64,000 nucleotides of DNA from Strongylocentrotus purpuratus (lineage: Eukaryota; Echinodermata; Echinoidea; Camarodonta; Strongylocentrotidae). The DNA is taken from NCBI RefSeq assembly GCF_000002235.5, contig NW_022145548.1, forward strand, positions 434,001-498,000. The letters are read 5' to 3'. Numbering within the stretch: the first letter of the stretch is position 1; each line of letters opens with the position of its first letter. The position numbers and the translations under genes were made by a program. Below, piece after piece: positions 38,401 to 48,244 of this stretch. The notes below the pieces were generated by a model. It did no database searches. It worked only from the letters and a program-made list of their open reading frames with translations, and had not been told where the DNA came from.

Positions 38401-41400
38401 AAAAACAAGATCGCTGTTTGTACTATACCGAGCGGTAATAGAGATGACATAAAATAATTGATTGATTGATTGATTTTTATTCGACAAGTTTCCAACATAC
38501 AACAATATACAATAATAACAGATCAAAATGAAGTCAGCTTGAACAGGATAACCCACGAAAGCTCTAGAGCTTATTTCCAGTGACTTCCCCTTTTTTTTCA
38601 TTGCTACTCTTTATGAAAATCGTCTCAAAGATTATTTGCGGGGGCTCTCTCATTCACAAGAACTGGATTTTGACCGCAGCACACTGTTTCATTGGAGACC
38701 CAATTCGTACGCTGAGCCAGAATAGAACAACTGTTTATCTTGGTAGGTCTATTATTGTATGTCAATGTACTGCATTGTATTTATTTAACAGCAATGATAC
38801 ACATCAACGAATTCTGTTCATTAACATATATCATAGTTAATCATACAAAATATTGGAAAAGGATAGATACAAATATTTCAAGTGTATTACAGATTTGAAG
38901 TTAAACAAAATGGAAGCGACCGTGTCCCCAAGACCATAGTGTCGACCCTAATATGCCTCCACCTATAACTTCACTGATCAATGATTGTGAACTTCAACAT
39001 CTCACTTCATACACCCAAACTCTTTTATGCTCATGACAATTGACCCCAATTTGGTTGAATTTGATTTTTTTTTTCTTCAAAATTATCACTCTTCTCATTG
39101 TAATAAGATAATTGGAAATAATTGTGGATTCATGACCTTGTGATATTTCATCTTTGATATCTTATGCTGTATTCTAATCAGCTCCTTCCTACATGCTTAT
39201 ACATAGGTCTACTTGAACCATGTTTTGTTACAATTTGCCTCTTGTTTTTTACGTTATCGCCGTAAACAAAACATTTAATTTTCTAATACTTTCGTGACCT
39301 CGTGACCTCGTGAGCTCAAACCTCCTTTTGTTTCGCAAAACCTCCTTTTGTTCTTTACAAACCAGGTTTGTAAAAAACGCGTAAAACGCGTCATATGATG
39401 TACGAAAACCAAGGTTTTTCGACAAACCTCCTTTGTGAATTCGGGCCAATAAGTACATTATTACGGGACAACCAATACTCAAGTTTAGACCATATTTCGG
39501 TTGTATGGATACAGTAACAAAATATATGTATAATCGTTTTTACACTGTTATTACAGAATGTACATAAGTTATCTGTAACTAATTTAAATCTTAACAAAGC
39601 ATCTTTCATATAAAGAATTCTATTCAGTAACTTGAACTGAAACCACCTCATGTTAACATCGACAATTGAATTAAAGGGAAGAAAATAATACGAACTCCAT
39701 ACAATATTGTCAAGGTCAAACTCCTGTTTCCACTTTGTAAGACTTTTACATTCCTTTATATTATGCTTCAATAAAGAACGGTATATACGTGCACAACCTT
39801 TTTTCACTTTTATTGTTAATAACAATGCTTCCGGGATGATACATGTAGGTTCAATGACCTTTGGTATGACATTTTTATTAAAGCCAAATCGAACAGCATG
39901 ACAAAAGCCATGATATTGAAGAAAGTTTACATGTACATTGTATTTACGTTGAAAATCAAAGTATGAGAGAAATGATCCATCTGTTTTTAAAACATCGTTA
40001 AGAAAACGTACCCCCTTAGCGCACCAAGACTTATAATAAATTACGTTATCATTAACTTTTATTTTAGGGTTATTCCAAAGGGGTTGACATGCAATATCAT
40101 TTACAGTGAATTGAGTAAGGTCTGAAAAGGCTGATAATACTTCTTCCCAAAATGGGTTTCGTATTGCAGTGGCTAATTCTTTGTAATATTCAGCCCCCAT
40201 GAATAACTAAAGAGATGTATAGGTGGAGGTAAGAATGATTGGAACATATAAAGAGTGAAACTTTCAGAACGAATAAATCTTCTTATCCATGATATCTTAA
40301 GTGATTTAGAATGCATACAAAGGTCAGTCACTTTAACTCCGCCTTCATTGTACAATTGGCCCATTTGTTTCCTACTTATTTTATCACGTTTGCCATGCCA
40401 TATAAATTCGAAAAAACGTCGATCGATATTATCTTCATAATTTCCAATTTTGGTTCAGGAAGAGATAAAAATAGGTAGTTCAATTTGGGTATAAATAGGG
40501 ATTTTACTATGCTAACTCTTCCTAAGGGAGTCAATGTTCTTTTCAACCATATCGCCATTTGACGGTTTATCTCTTGAACCTTTTCTTGATAATTGTGATT
40601 AACCATTTCTGATAATTTAACTGAAAAGTCTATGCCCAAGTACCTAAAATATCCCTCAGATATCCAATTAAGTTTGTACTCATGTAAAATTTCTTTTTTG
40701 AAAGTTCTATTCTTCCCAACCCATATCACTTGAGTTTTAGTCGTGTTGATTTTGAGATTGGACATATTTGCAAATTCATTAAGTATTGTAAGGGCACATT
40801 GTAAATCCTGCATTGAACCGTTGAGTGTCAAAAGGGTATCGTCTGCATATTGCAACAGTTTAAGCGTTTTTTCCATTCATATGCAATCCGCCCAAAGAAT
40901 GTGAGTGTCGTATTAGGATCCCAACTCCCAAGTATCTCACTGACTAACAAAAAGAGGTAGGAAGACAAAGGATCTCCCTGGCGACACCCTCGTCCTATTT
41001 CAAATCTATCTGTACAGTGTCCGTTAACTAATACACAAGAGGATGCATTTGCATAAAACAAGTTGATCCATTTCTTTACAGATGGACCGAAGCGAAAAAA
41101 ATCCAGGACATTGAACAGAAAATCATGCGATACGGAATCAAAAGCTTTTTCAAAATCAACAACAAGAAGCATGCCAGCTATATCATGTAATTCAGTATAA
41201 AGTAGCGTATCATATAATAAACGTATGTTTTCGCCAATAAAACGACCACTCAAAAATCCTGTTTGATTTTCATGTATAAAAAATGACAAAACGCCCTTGA
41301 GTCTGTTTGCGATGCAACTGGATGCTTGTTTATAAACTACATTCAATAAAGAGATCGGTCGCCAATTTTTTAACAAAATTAATGTCTAGGTTTGTTTCCT

Positions 41401-44400
41401 TTTGGAATCAAAGTTATTATTCCCATTTTTTGTGAGTTTGACAATTTCCCTGTGAAATACGCATAATTCAATGATCTAACCAGCAAGTATTTAATATCTT
41501 CCCAAAAGTAACGATAACATTCTACAGTAAAACCATCCTGTCCGGGGGATTTATTGTTTTTCATGATTTTTAAAGTGGAATAGATTTCGTCAACACAAAG
41601 TGGACCTTCCAATAATGAGGACATTTGCGAGGACAACTTAGGAATGTCAGGGTAGTTTAACAATAATTCCAGATTAATTTCATCAGTTTCTTTTTCTGCA
41701 TGAAGGTTAGAATAAAAGTTAAACACTTCCTTAAGTATGTCACTTTGTCTGTCTAAAATATCACCATTTTCAGCGGATAACTGACGTATTTCTTTATTGG
41801 TATTATTTTTTTCTTCCTAAATTTAAAAAGAATTTAGATGGGTTTTTTTTCCGAACTCCATCCATTTAATCCGGGATCTAATCGCAATTCCTTCATTACT
41901 TTTAAAACGGGATGCTTCCAGTTCTAATTTTGATTTATCAATTTCCTCGAATATTAAAGTCTTATCGTCAGATATGATCAATTTTCTTTCTAACTCTTCA
42001 ATTTTCTTTTCTAGATCTTTTTCCCTGTTCACATTTTGTTTTTTGGCAAAGAGGCATATGATATTGCTTCCCCTCATATAATCATCATTAAAGTTTAAAA
42101 AAAATAACTGATCATTTATGCTTAATTCACACTCGCCCACTATGCAACCATTCTGATCAAACTTTGCTTTGTCTTTAGCATCAAATAGAATAGTGTCTTT
42201 TATCTTTTTCTTTATTTGCGAAACAAAATCTTCGTCTCTTAACAAGGAATTATTAAATTTCCAAAAACCAGGACCTCGTTTTATCTGATTCAAACTGAGA
42301 CTTATACGAGTTAAAGAGGGATCTGTTCGGTAACCTGAACGAATATCAGCATTGTGCACTAATGAAAGAAGTTCTGAAGAAAATCTAAAAGAAGTCTAAT
42401 CTACTCTGTTTAAGAGGGGTTGGTTGCCGCCACGTATAACGTCTTTTATCTGGAAATCTAATTCTCCAAGGATCACATAGATCTAACTCAGTCTTCATTT
42501 TATTTACTTGTTGTTTAGCTCGCGGGTTATTAACATGCAAATAGTTATATGTGTCAAGGGTTGAATCTTGTACTAAATTCCAGTCTCCACAGACAATAGC
42601 ATGTCGATTTTCAAAATCTATTATAATTTGTTGAAGATCTGCAAAAAATATTGGGTTATCTGTATTTGGGCCATACATCGACGCGATAGTAATATTATAT
42701 TCGTGCAAAGTTACATCTAAAACAACAAAGTTTCCTGTGATATCTACTTTAATTCTATTTATATTTACAGGGAGAGTGTTCTTAAAAAGAATTGCTACTC
42801 CTCTTGAGTTGGACGTGTTGAAAGAGAAAAAACATTTACCGTCCCATTTCCCTACGTATATCAGTCTCCATAGCTGGGACAAAATGTGTATCCTGAATAC
42901 AACAAACATCATATTGTTTCGTTTTTAAGTAAAACAAAACATCTTGTCTTTTGCGACTATTTCCTAGGCCGCGACAATTCAAGGAAACCTATTTTAATCA
43001 AATTACGGTGGGTGAACTTTCAAAAGTTAATGGGACATGAGGGTTCCAATGAAAGAGCTAGTGATAACGTACGTCGGGGTGGATGTGCTTTTCGTTTAAA
43101 AAAAAATAAAAAAATTAACGATATTGGGGGTAAAATTCCATAGGCTAACATGTTAGGCTGCTGACTCTGACGAAAGGAGGCGTTGTCAAATGAGACTAAA
43201 CGGAGCTAAATGGGTCACTAAGTCAAGGTCAAAGATCATTTCAGGTCAACAAACTTAGACTATGTTGTGGCATCATCATCACAAATCTAATCTGAGGTTA
43301 AGTTTTTGAATTTTTAATATAATTTTGATAGTATAAGTTATTTTTCAATGAAACTTAGACTAAAGGGTTATCAAGTATCCCCAATCATGTGAGTAGAATC
43401 TCGGGGTACTAAGTCAAGGTCAAAGATCCTTTCCGGTCAACAAACTTAGACTATGTTGTGGCATCAGGTTAAGATTTTGAATTTTTATCATAATTTTCAA
43501 TTGTACATTCCTTTTCCATGAAACTTGAACATAAGGGTTAACAAGTATCACCAATCATGTGATTATTCTTTTAGGCGACAAAGTCAAGGTCAAATGTTAT
43601 TTCAGGTCTGCAAACTTAGACTTTGTTGTGGCATCAACATCAAGATTTTGAATTTTTAGCATAATTTCAAAAGTGTTTGTTCAAATTCTATGAAACTTGT
43701 ATCCAAGGGTAATCAAGTATTACAAATCATATGACACAAATTCCAGGTCACAAAGTCAAGGTCAAAGGTCATTTTAGGTCAGTACACTTGGATTATGTTT
43801 TTTTACAACTTAATACGATGATTAATAAATAAAAATAATTTTTTTTGTTCATATTTCATGAAAGTTATCAATCTTGGTACGTTTACTTTCTAGACTTCAC
43901 TCTTTAGACACTTTTGAGTGACTGACTGACTTCTTTTTTTCCCTTTGGTAATAACATACATAAAATGAGTTGAATAGGGTACATGGGCATTTTTCTACAT
44001 CAATAAACCAATTCTTGTAATGGCCAAAATTAAACTGATTGAATCTTTGCGCAGTACAAGCGTCTGCCCATTCGGTACAAGAGTCTGAAAATGAGACTAT
44101 TTCTTTGGTGATAATTGCAATCACTTAAGTCGAGACTATAACTTTAGTGATAATTGCAATCACTTAAGTCGATTCCACCACTAATGGTCGCTTTTCCCCA
44201 CTTAAAGACATTTCCAAGCCCTTTCGTTTTGAGGGCAGTTCTTTATTAGTATTATCTTTCGAACGCCGTTGGAATTTAACCTTTTCATTTTGTTGGTCTT
44301 AAAGGCCCACTACACTACTTGTAGCTACTTGCGCCCTCTCTATATTAAACAATGCCTAATCGGTGACCATTGGTCCCCCATGATCCTCTTTTTCTTATGT

Positions 44401-45865
44401 TAACTGAGAGCTGAGTTGATGAGATCCCTCCTGTAAACTAGTACTGATAAGCTTTAAAATGGGACATAGTACCAGTAGGGTTAAAGACATCTTTTTCAAA
44501 AACAATATGTTACCGTCATCCGCCCCCGCATCTCTGTACACACACACACACAAATGATCGTCTTTTGATTTATATATTTAGGACTGACACACAGAGTGAA
44601 TGATATGCATACTAGGGCCCAGGTGTTCGATGTGAAGGAATTGATTACGCACCCGGACTACTTCAAGGACTCCGACGACGGAGGAGACCACAATGACATC
44701 GCCCTCTTGCGTTTGGATCGTGAAGCAGAGCTGGGTCCATTCGTACGTACTGTCTGTCTTCCACCAAGTGACCCCAAAAAAGGTATTTGAAAACGATTTT
44801 GACGTGTGAAATAGGACAGAGTGGTGAAATTGATTTCAGATATTATCAAAGAACTTGCCTAATGTAAATAATACCTGTATTATATTATAGGTCTTTCCAG
44901 GCGCGTACAGCAGGGGGGGGGGGGGGGGGGGTGGGGGTGGGGGGTTGAACCCCCTTAACATTATTAATGTGTACGTTTTAGATGAACCCCCCCCCCCCTT
45001 TGGTTTTGTTTTGGTTTTGTTTGTTTTGAATAAAAAAGAAAAAAAAAGGGAAAAAATGTAGTAATTGGTGACCCAAAAGAGCAGACCAAATTTTAGGACA
45101 AAAAAAATGTGCTCTCTTACCCCCCCCCCCCCACTTCCCCCACCCCCACCTCCCCCCACCCCCCCCCCCCGCGAATCCTCTTCTTTTTTTTTTTACTCAA
45201 GGGGGGCGTGGTTGAGGGGAAAACAAAAAAACTTTCTTTTTTTTTTTTAGTGCTCACTGTCACCCCTGAGTTTAAAACTTCGAACACTCGTTGCTTCGGT
45301 CCTGTGTGAACCCGTGTTGTTGTGACTGGTCGTTGTTTAAAACTTGAAGAGTCGCAAACTGCAGTTTAAAACTTATGTAAGAGTTCATGTTGGTTCCTCG
45401 CTTTCTCTGTGCAGGATTATGTGTAGGACTATCATTATTTCTGTCTCTTTTGTGATCTTCACCCCCTCCTCTTTATTCACTTTAATATTTTCATATCTAG
45501 CTAATTGGTTCGTGAATCCTAATGAGAGGACGGCTTACGTCACGGGGTGGGGTCGTATCAAGACGGGAGGAGTGAAATCGCAAGATCTCTTGGAAATCGG
45601 CATACCACCGGTTCTAGATAGTTTGTGTAGCAGCGAGCTGAGAGCGCGTGGGTTAGCTGTGGACACGACTACTGAATTGTGTGCGGGATCAGACGGGAGG
45701 GATTCATGCCAAGGCGATTCAGGTGGCCCCATGGTCGTGCAGCGGAACAACATATACAGGCAGATCGGGATCGTGAGCTACGGCGCCATATGTGGTGTAA
45801 CCTACGGTGTCTACACCAGAGTCACACACTATATTGACTGGATTAAGGGAATCATTGATAACTAG
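23254..45865 (+). CDS. Bf: Complement factor B homologue, right copy (Bf-R), complete, 16 exons
   Basis: Sixteen exons: 23254-23311, 23681-23878, 24559-24741, 25301-25510, 26307-26389, 27210-27324, 27884-28096, 29874-30050, 30774-31021, 31908-32049, 33840-33953, 35571-35783, 37332-37453, 38631-38742, 44582-44782, 45501-45865. Their lengths sum to 2754 bases, 917 residues plus TAG, with every join in frame. Domains: signal peptide, six CCP modules, linker with RRKR, vWA with MIDAS DASNS, Thr in KGTNLP and Asp in IITDG, then a trypsin-type domain opening RIVGG with TAAHC, HNDIALL and GDSGGP. Vertebrate factor B has three CCPs; I recall five for sea urchin SpBf. In the family the protein is cleaved by factor D while bound to C3b. 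The protease has Asp at position 189, not the usual vertebrate factor B arrangement. A C2-like name is equally possible. Confidence 0.95.
23411..23540 (+). pseudogene. Decayed duplicate of CCP1 exon in Bf-R intron 1
   Basis: From 23452 the sequence repeats the start of exon 2 (ACTAG-TTGT-TGTCGACCA, then ACGGAAA and ATATCAGAACA, then AGACTATGGA), and the upstream intron piece TTTCTTTCCAATTAT is also duplicated. Read as an exon it starts EDTSCCRPWFLRK and then loses frame and stops because a few bases are missing. It looks like a tandem exon duplication that decayed in this gene copy only; I did not find it in Bf-L intron 1. Confidence 0.8.
23681..23878 (+). CDS. Bf: Bf-R exon 2: CCP module 1
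   Basis: 198 bases, phase 1-1. SCRRPRSLRKG, AVCEPD, IICQDN, QWSDYPYCH. A decayed copy of this exon lies about 230 bases upstream. Confidence 0.92.
24106..24406 (+). mobile_element. tRNA-derived SINE (Cys-GCA-like head) in Bf-R intron 2
   Basis: GTTGTGGTATAATGGGTGAG, anticodon-loop-like GACTGCAGATC, B box GGTTCGAGGCTC, then a body ending GCGCTACACAAGAAG. Confidence 0.6.
24559..24741 (+). CDS. Bf: Bf-R exon 3: CCP module 2
   Basis: 183 bases, phase 1-1. VCFRLPESPANG, YRCNPGFEL, VVCNEATG, PRCF. Acceptor TTTTCCAG, donor GTAAGT. Confidence 0.92.
25301..25510 (+). CDS. Bf: Bf-R exon 4: CCP module 3
   Basis: 210 bases, phase 1-1. SCPDPNEPSG, FNYTCQTGYHL, ITCQHGSWE, PECN. Confidence 0.92.
26307..26389 (+). 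CDS. Bf: Bf-R exon 5: first half of CCP module 4
   Basis: 83 bases, phase 1-0. IICAPPTLEPIENG to YNVGE; donor GTAAGT. Confidence 0.9.
26528..26556. repeat. ATG/TGA trinucleotide repeat in Bf-R intron 5
   Basis: About nine GAT units. Confidence 0.8.
27210..27324 (+). CDS. Bf: Bf-R exon 6: second half of CCP module 4
   Basis: 115 bases, phase 0-1. MVQYECNEGYLVDG, WQVCQSHGG, NVPSCK. Weak donor GTTTGT. Confidence 0.9.
27884..28096 (+). CDS. Bf: Bf-R exon 7: CCP module 5
   Basis: 213 bases, phase 1-1. RCPHPGSRHLDNG, LRCRSHLEL, RVCQPDGHW, LTSCHNE. The donor is GTTATT, weaker than GTAATT in the left copy, so skipping of this symmetric exon is plausible. Confidence 0.88.
28655..28710. repeat. CA-rich microsatellite
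   Basis: CGCACACACGCACACGCACACACAT type alternation. Confidence 0.7.
29322..29402 (+). pseudogene. tRNA-Leu-like relic or SINE head in Bf-R intron 7
   Basis: GCGATGGCCGAGCGGTTTAA and AGATCGAATCCCATC match tRNA-Leu A and B boxes; acceptor-stem halves do not pair. An A-rich run follows. Confidence 0.5.
29464..29624. repeat. Near-perfect 161-bp palindrome in Bf-R intron 7
   Basis: Arms begin TATTAATGACTGCTTT and end AAAGCAGTCATTAATA, pairing through ACGCTC and GGAAGGTTA to the centre TCGGCACGCC. A full fold-back element. Confidence 0.85.
29655..29779. repeat. TG/GCG microsatellite in Bf-R intron 7
   Basis: Alternating purine-pyrimidine run of TGTGTG and GCGTGTG units, about 125 bases; could form Z-DNA. 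Ends about 95 bases before exon 8. Confidence 0.85.
29874..30050 (+). CDS. Bf: Bf-R exon 8: CCP module 6
   Basis: 177 bases, phase 1-1. DCPALGNPIHGSK, FRCNHGYEMVG, RMCTFSEEW, PRCM. A TG-rich microsatellite ends about 95 bases before the acceptor. Confidence 0.92.
30110..30425. mobile_element. MITE with TIR around GTTACGCATGACTTTACGAA, in Bf-R intron 8
   Basis: Left arm AAAGTTACGCATGACTTTAC with GAACGACTTGTATATGAA; right arm TTCATATACAAGTCGTTCG with TAAAGTCATGCGTAAC. The right end ATGAAACACCCCC is a common MITE end; the left end is worn. Confidence 0.75.
30774..31021 (+). CDS. Bf: Bf-R exon 9: cleavage linker and start of vWA domain
   Basis: 248 bases, phase 1-0. GRDEFDELSRVMNGLG, then LRRKRTIKL which aligns with the KR-KIVL factor D site of human factor B, then IYFAFDASNSVG with the MIDAS residues. 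Confidence 0.92.
31908..32049 (+). CDS. Bf: Bf-R exon 10: vWA domain
   Basis: 142 bases, phase 0-1. LQVNTSPGGTRVGAVSYSS to ANVNYT. Donor GTAAAT chosen because the joined product continues NYTNKGTNLP, as the family requires; reading on instead gives an Arg/Lys-rich stretch. Confidence 0.88.
32222..32330 (+). mobile_element. Possible tRNA-like SINE head in Bf-R intron 10
   Basis: GAGTTGGTTTAGCGGCACG and a B-box-like CCGGTTCGAAAC about 60 bases apart. No tail recognised. Confidence 0.35.
32447..32483. repeat. Long G run in Bf-R intron 10
   Basis: More than 30 consecutive G; G-quadruplex potential and a likely sequencing or assembly risk. Confidence 0.85.
33840..33953 (+). CDS. Bf: Bf-R exon 11: vWA domain
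   Basis: 114 bases, phase 1-1. KGTNLPAALDTIG carries the MIDAS Thr; RILFIITDG carries the MIDAS Asp. Confidence 0.92.
34403..35049. mobile_element. MITE with about 48-bp near-perfect TIRs and TAA TSD, in Bf-R intron 11
   Basis: Left end AGGCCCTTTTACACTTTCAC, right end GTGAAAGTGTAAAAGGGCCT, continuing through GGATCGCATCACGGATCATC. TAA flanks at 34400-34402 and 35050-35052; a 3-bp TWA duplication would fit PIF/Harbinger. The interior is GC-rich and made of irregular CGGA/TCCG units. Confidence 0.85.
35571..35783 (+). CDS. Bf: Bf-R exon 12: end of vWA domain
   Basis: 213 bases, phase 1-1. FSNVGGAPSKSAQPL, IHCIGISRNTDK, SEHVFYLSDYNKLE; this parallels TDGLHNMGG and QHVFKVKDMENLE of human factor B. 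Donor GTGAGT. Confidence 0.92.
36560..36665. repeat. ATTC/ATTT microsatellite in Bf-R intron 12
   Basis: Degenerate ATTC and TTTA tetranucleotides, followed by a G run near 36701-36719. Confidence 0.75.
37332..37453 (+). CDS. Bf: Bf-R exon 13: start of serine protease domain
   Basis: 122 bases, phase 1-0. EECGESKHPSGTSRIVGG then WPWQAALYDED. RIVGG is the classical trypsin-family activation sequence. Confidence 0.92.
37668..38169. mobile_element. TTAA MITE with TIR AGGTAATACAAAGTTTTGG, in Bf-R intron 13
   Basis: Left end AGGTAATACAAAGTTTTGG after TTAA (37664-37667); right end CCAAAACTTTGTATTAACT before TTAA (38170-38173). 502 bp, no coding capacity seen. Confidence 0.8.
38631..38742 (+). CDS. 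Bf: Bf-R exon 14: protease domain with catalytic His
   Basis: 112 bases, phase 0-1. IICGGSLIHKNW, ILTAAHCF (catalytic His). The acceptor is AAAG after a T-rich stretch; it is the only AG there that keeps the frame. Confidence 0.88.
39391..43020 (-). mobile_element. L1/Tx1-type LINE, near full-length EN-RT, decayed, in Bf-R intron 14
   Basis: Reading the minus strand: endonuclease start SLNCRGLGNSRKRQDVL near 42980, then GVAILFKN, MYGPNTDNP, CGDWNLVQ and SRLDFF (42385-42912); GPGFWKFNNSLL (41823-42359); NNKSPGQDGFT (41379-41726); RT core NWRPISLLN, DFEKAFDSVSHDF and GCRQGDPLS (40828-41376); QYADDTLL (40376-40876); C-terminal region with CTFCNN and IFCYC zinc-type residues (39391-40200). At least five frame changes or stops separate the pieces, so it is dead. 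The order EN-RT-CCHC-like tail and the motifs fit L1/Tx1-like non-LTR elements. Confidence 0.88.
43201..43862. repeat. Imperfect tandem repeat, about 170-200 bp units, in Bf-R intron 14
   Basis: The block AAGTCAAGGTCAAA followed by CAAACTTAGACTATGTTGTG recurs near 43212, 43409, 43580 and 43752. Lies just beyond the 5' end of the LINE. Confidence 0.75.
44303..44454. mobile_element. TTAA MITE, family B, in Bf-R intron 14
   Basis: Starts AGGCCCACTACACTACTTG after TTAA and shares the TCCCCCATGATCCTC block; the right part is shortened but still meets a TTAA at 44455-44458. Confidence 0.68.
44582..44782 (+). CDS. Bf: Bf-R exon 15: protease domain with catalytic Asp
   Basis: 201 bases, phase 1-1. 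GGDHNDIALLRLD holds the catalytic Asp; RTVCLPPSDPKKG ends the exon. Preceded by the 5.8 kb intron 14 with the LINE insert. Confidence 0.92.
44898..45180. mobile_element. Second copy of the CAGGCGCGTAC hAT MITE, right end lost, in Bf-R intron 15
   Basis: Starts CAGGCGCGTACAGCAGG, followed by a G run, then interior blocks also seen in the 18 kb copy (ACCCCC-rich, GACCAAA, GCTCTCTTACCC). No matching right TIR was found. Confidence 0.7.
45501..45865 (+). CDS. Bf: Bf-R exon 16: protease domain with catalytic Ser and stop
   Basis: ANWFVNPNERTAYVTGWG, ELCAGSDGRDSCQGDSGGP (Ser195; Asp six residues before it is position 189), YGAICGVTYGVYTRV (Gly226), DWIKGIIDN, TAG at 45863-45865. Confidence 0.95.
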
Positions 45866-46512
45866 AAAATGTAAACATTTATCGTGATCTAACAAACAAA
45901 AAACATAGTATTTTCTTGTATAATGCAGAGACAAAAATCAAACGATTAAAGGCAATATCAAAGACTTTAACAAAATATAAAACTATGTTTAATAGGTTGA
46001 CTATCCGTCGTCAGGAGTGACGACGGACGGTCAACCTGTTCGAAAAGTCGAGCCCCTCCTATCACCAATCCTCTCCTTACTACCGGCGCTATAGTTCTAA
46101 GCTCAAGAAAGATTACACTAGTCTTCTATGACTACCAACAGTTCTTTTCAGTACTCCCCAATCCTCCGCTCTCACATGATATAACCGCAAGCCTGTGACT
46201 GTATATATACATCACCATAGAAGCCGATACTTATAAGCAGCATCTAAACTATGGTATTGAATCAAACATATAGCAAACTATACAATCACATCGCCTGATC
46301 ACATTCATAATTATAAAGGAACAATATTATTTAATTCTTGTTGACATATTTGCAATATGGCGAATATATATATTTTTTATGCAGACTTTTGTGAGACAGC
46401 CATAGAAGGAACTGTATTGGAAGTTTTACGTACATGTAATACACATGATGTGTAATGAATTGTTTTAAACATTCTGATATTTTATATCATTTTTAAAAAT
46501 GGGTATAATAAA
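45866..46512 (+). other. Probable Bf-R 3' UTR with AATAAA at 46507
   Basis: Follows the stop at 45865. It holds an inverted-repeat hairpin at 45991-46040 and an AATAAA hexamer at 46507-46512. The true transcript end is not visible. Confidence 0.45.
45991..46040 (+). repeat. Hairpin in probable Bf-R 3' UTR
   Basis: Arms around GGTTGAC and CCGTCGTCA with a GGAG loop; about 23 bases pair with three mismatches. Could be a structured 3' UTR element or a tiny fold-back repeat. Confidence 0.6.
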
Positions 46513-46919
46513 TTTTTGTTTCGTTTTGATAATTATATACTCTTAAATTACTGCATAATAATAATCTTAAAAGTCGAGAGAAAATGTAATACCAGGTGTG
46601 ACAGACATAATTTTGCACTGCAATATTAATTGGTTACCCAACAACATCACGATATAACCGATTTTAGAATCCAAGGTATTATTTGGATGATACCAAATAT
46701 AACTTCCAGTGGTGTTCTATTTTGTAGAAAGTTGATGATAAATTTTATTTATTTTTTTATTTTTACTTTTTTCTAAAATGTAAAACATAGGGGCACAAAA
46801 AGAATGAATAAGTGTTTTATCCACCGTTTTACCAAATGCGCACTCTTTCATTTCCTTTTTTCCAATGCATTTAAAACAATTATTTGTATGAATTTAACTA
46901 TTGACAATCTTGTAATGGA

Positions 46920-47275
46920 GTACTCTCAACCTTGAGTCCTCCCCAAAATAAGAATGACATGTATGAAAATTTCTCTATTTTCTAAAGGACCAGTAATATG
47001 GAATAGTATAACTTTGGAAATTAGAAAATGCAAAACTCTCAATCTTTTCAAAATGAAATATAAACAATTTCTGTTAAATAAGAATAATAATCAGTAGAAT
47101 AGCAGGGGCAACTTTGACACTTTTGTAAAGTAAATTTGTTAAACTCTCTTGTCAGAATTGTTGTTATACTCTGATTGTACATGATAATGATAGTATGTTC
47201 TTTTTTCTGTATGTGTGTGCTTAGGGGTAGGCTTTCAAAGAAGGAATCCATCCTTTATGCCTATCCCAGATGCTC
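46920..47275 (+). mobile_element. LINE 3' end fragment (CR1/Jockey-like)
   Basis: SKGPVIWNSITLEIRKCKTL then FKMKYKQFLLNK and a stop near 47095, the typical last coding block of these LINEs, followed by an AT-rich 3' UTR-like stretch. Confidence 0.6.
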
Positions 47276-48206
47276 TCATAAATTGCCATGATAATTATTG
47301 TTATCACTATGTTTTGTAATATTCCATGGTATCATGAATATATGAGCAACTTCACTATAATCAAGACCATAATCATTTTCAAACTGAGAAAATACATTTG
47401 ATATGCAGGAATTATTTAGGTCTTTGAAGATTTCTGTCAACTGACAACTGCTTATCCACAGCAAGTGATTTTTACCTGTTAAGTACACGGATAGTCTCAA
47501 ATATCATTAGAATACTGCCCTTTTCAACTTGCTATACATCCCTTTATTACCCTCCGAAAGAAAAAGGTAATCTGTACATGACGAATCAATTGTGTGGGCA
47601 TTTAGCCATTTAAACAAACAATTCCATTTTCCTCTTTCAAAGAAAGCATGGTTAAAAATATGATTTATTATTTTAAAAATATTTCATTTTTATTCAAAAT
47701 TATCGGATTTCTGAATGGATGCTCTTCAGAGTGTTTCGTTTCTAAAGAATGCCAGGTAGTCAAATTATCAATGTACCATAGAGGCATTGTTGGCTGGAGA
47801 GCGTCAACATCATATTTACAAATGCTTTTTTTTTCTTCTCAAAAGAACCTATATCAAATACGAACGTTACCATTCTTTTCCCGTCTTTGGACTTGGAAGC
47901 AAAGAAATTGAATTATACAAATCTGAAAAATAGGAAAATATCTTGTTGTATAGCATAAAGATATAAATAAATGTATCTAGAATATTATTCTATTTTCTAT
48001 GTTGTATATAACTCTTGATCACCAAGTGTCGTAATTATGTTTTCTAGATTTCCTTTACTATAATCACAATATTCACGTATAGTAGCTCTTTATGGAATTA
48101 AAGTCTGTTACTTGCGTCTGCTATATAATACATGAATAAATACACAGAATGATCTTAACAAATTAACGTCTCGTTTAGTATGGCTAATTGTAAATCATTG
48201 TGAAAG

Positions 48207-48244
<38 letters not shown>

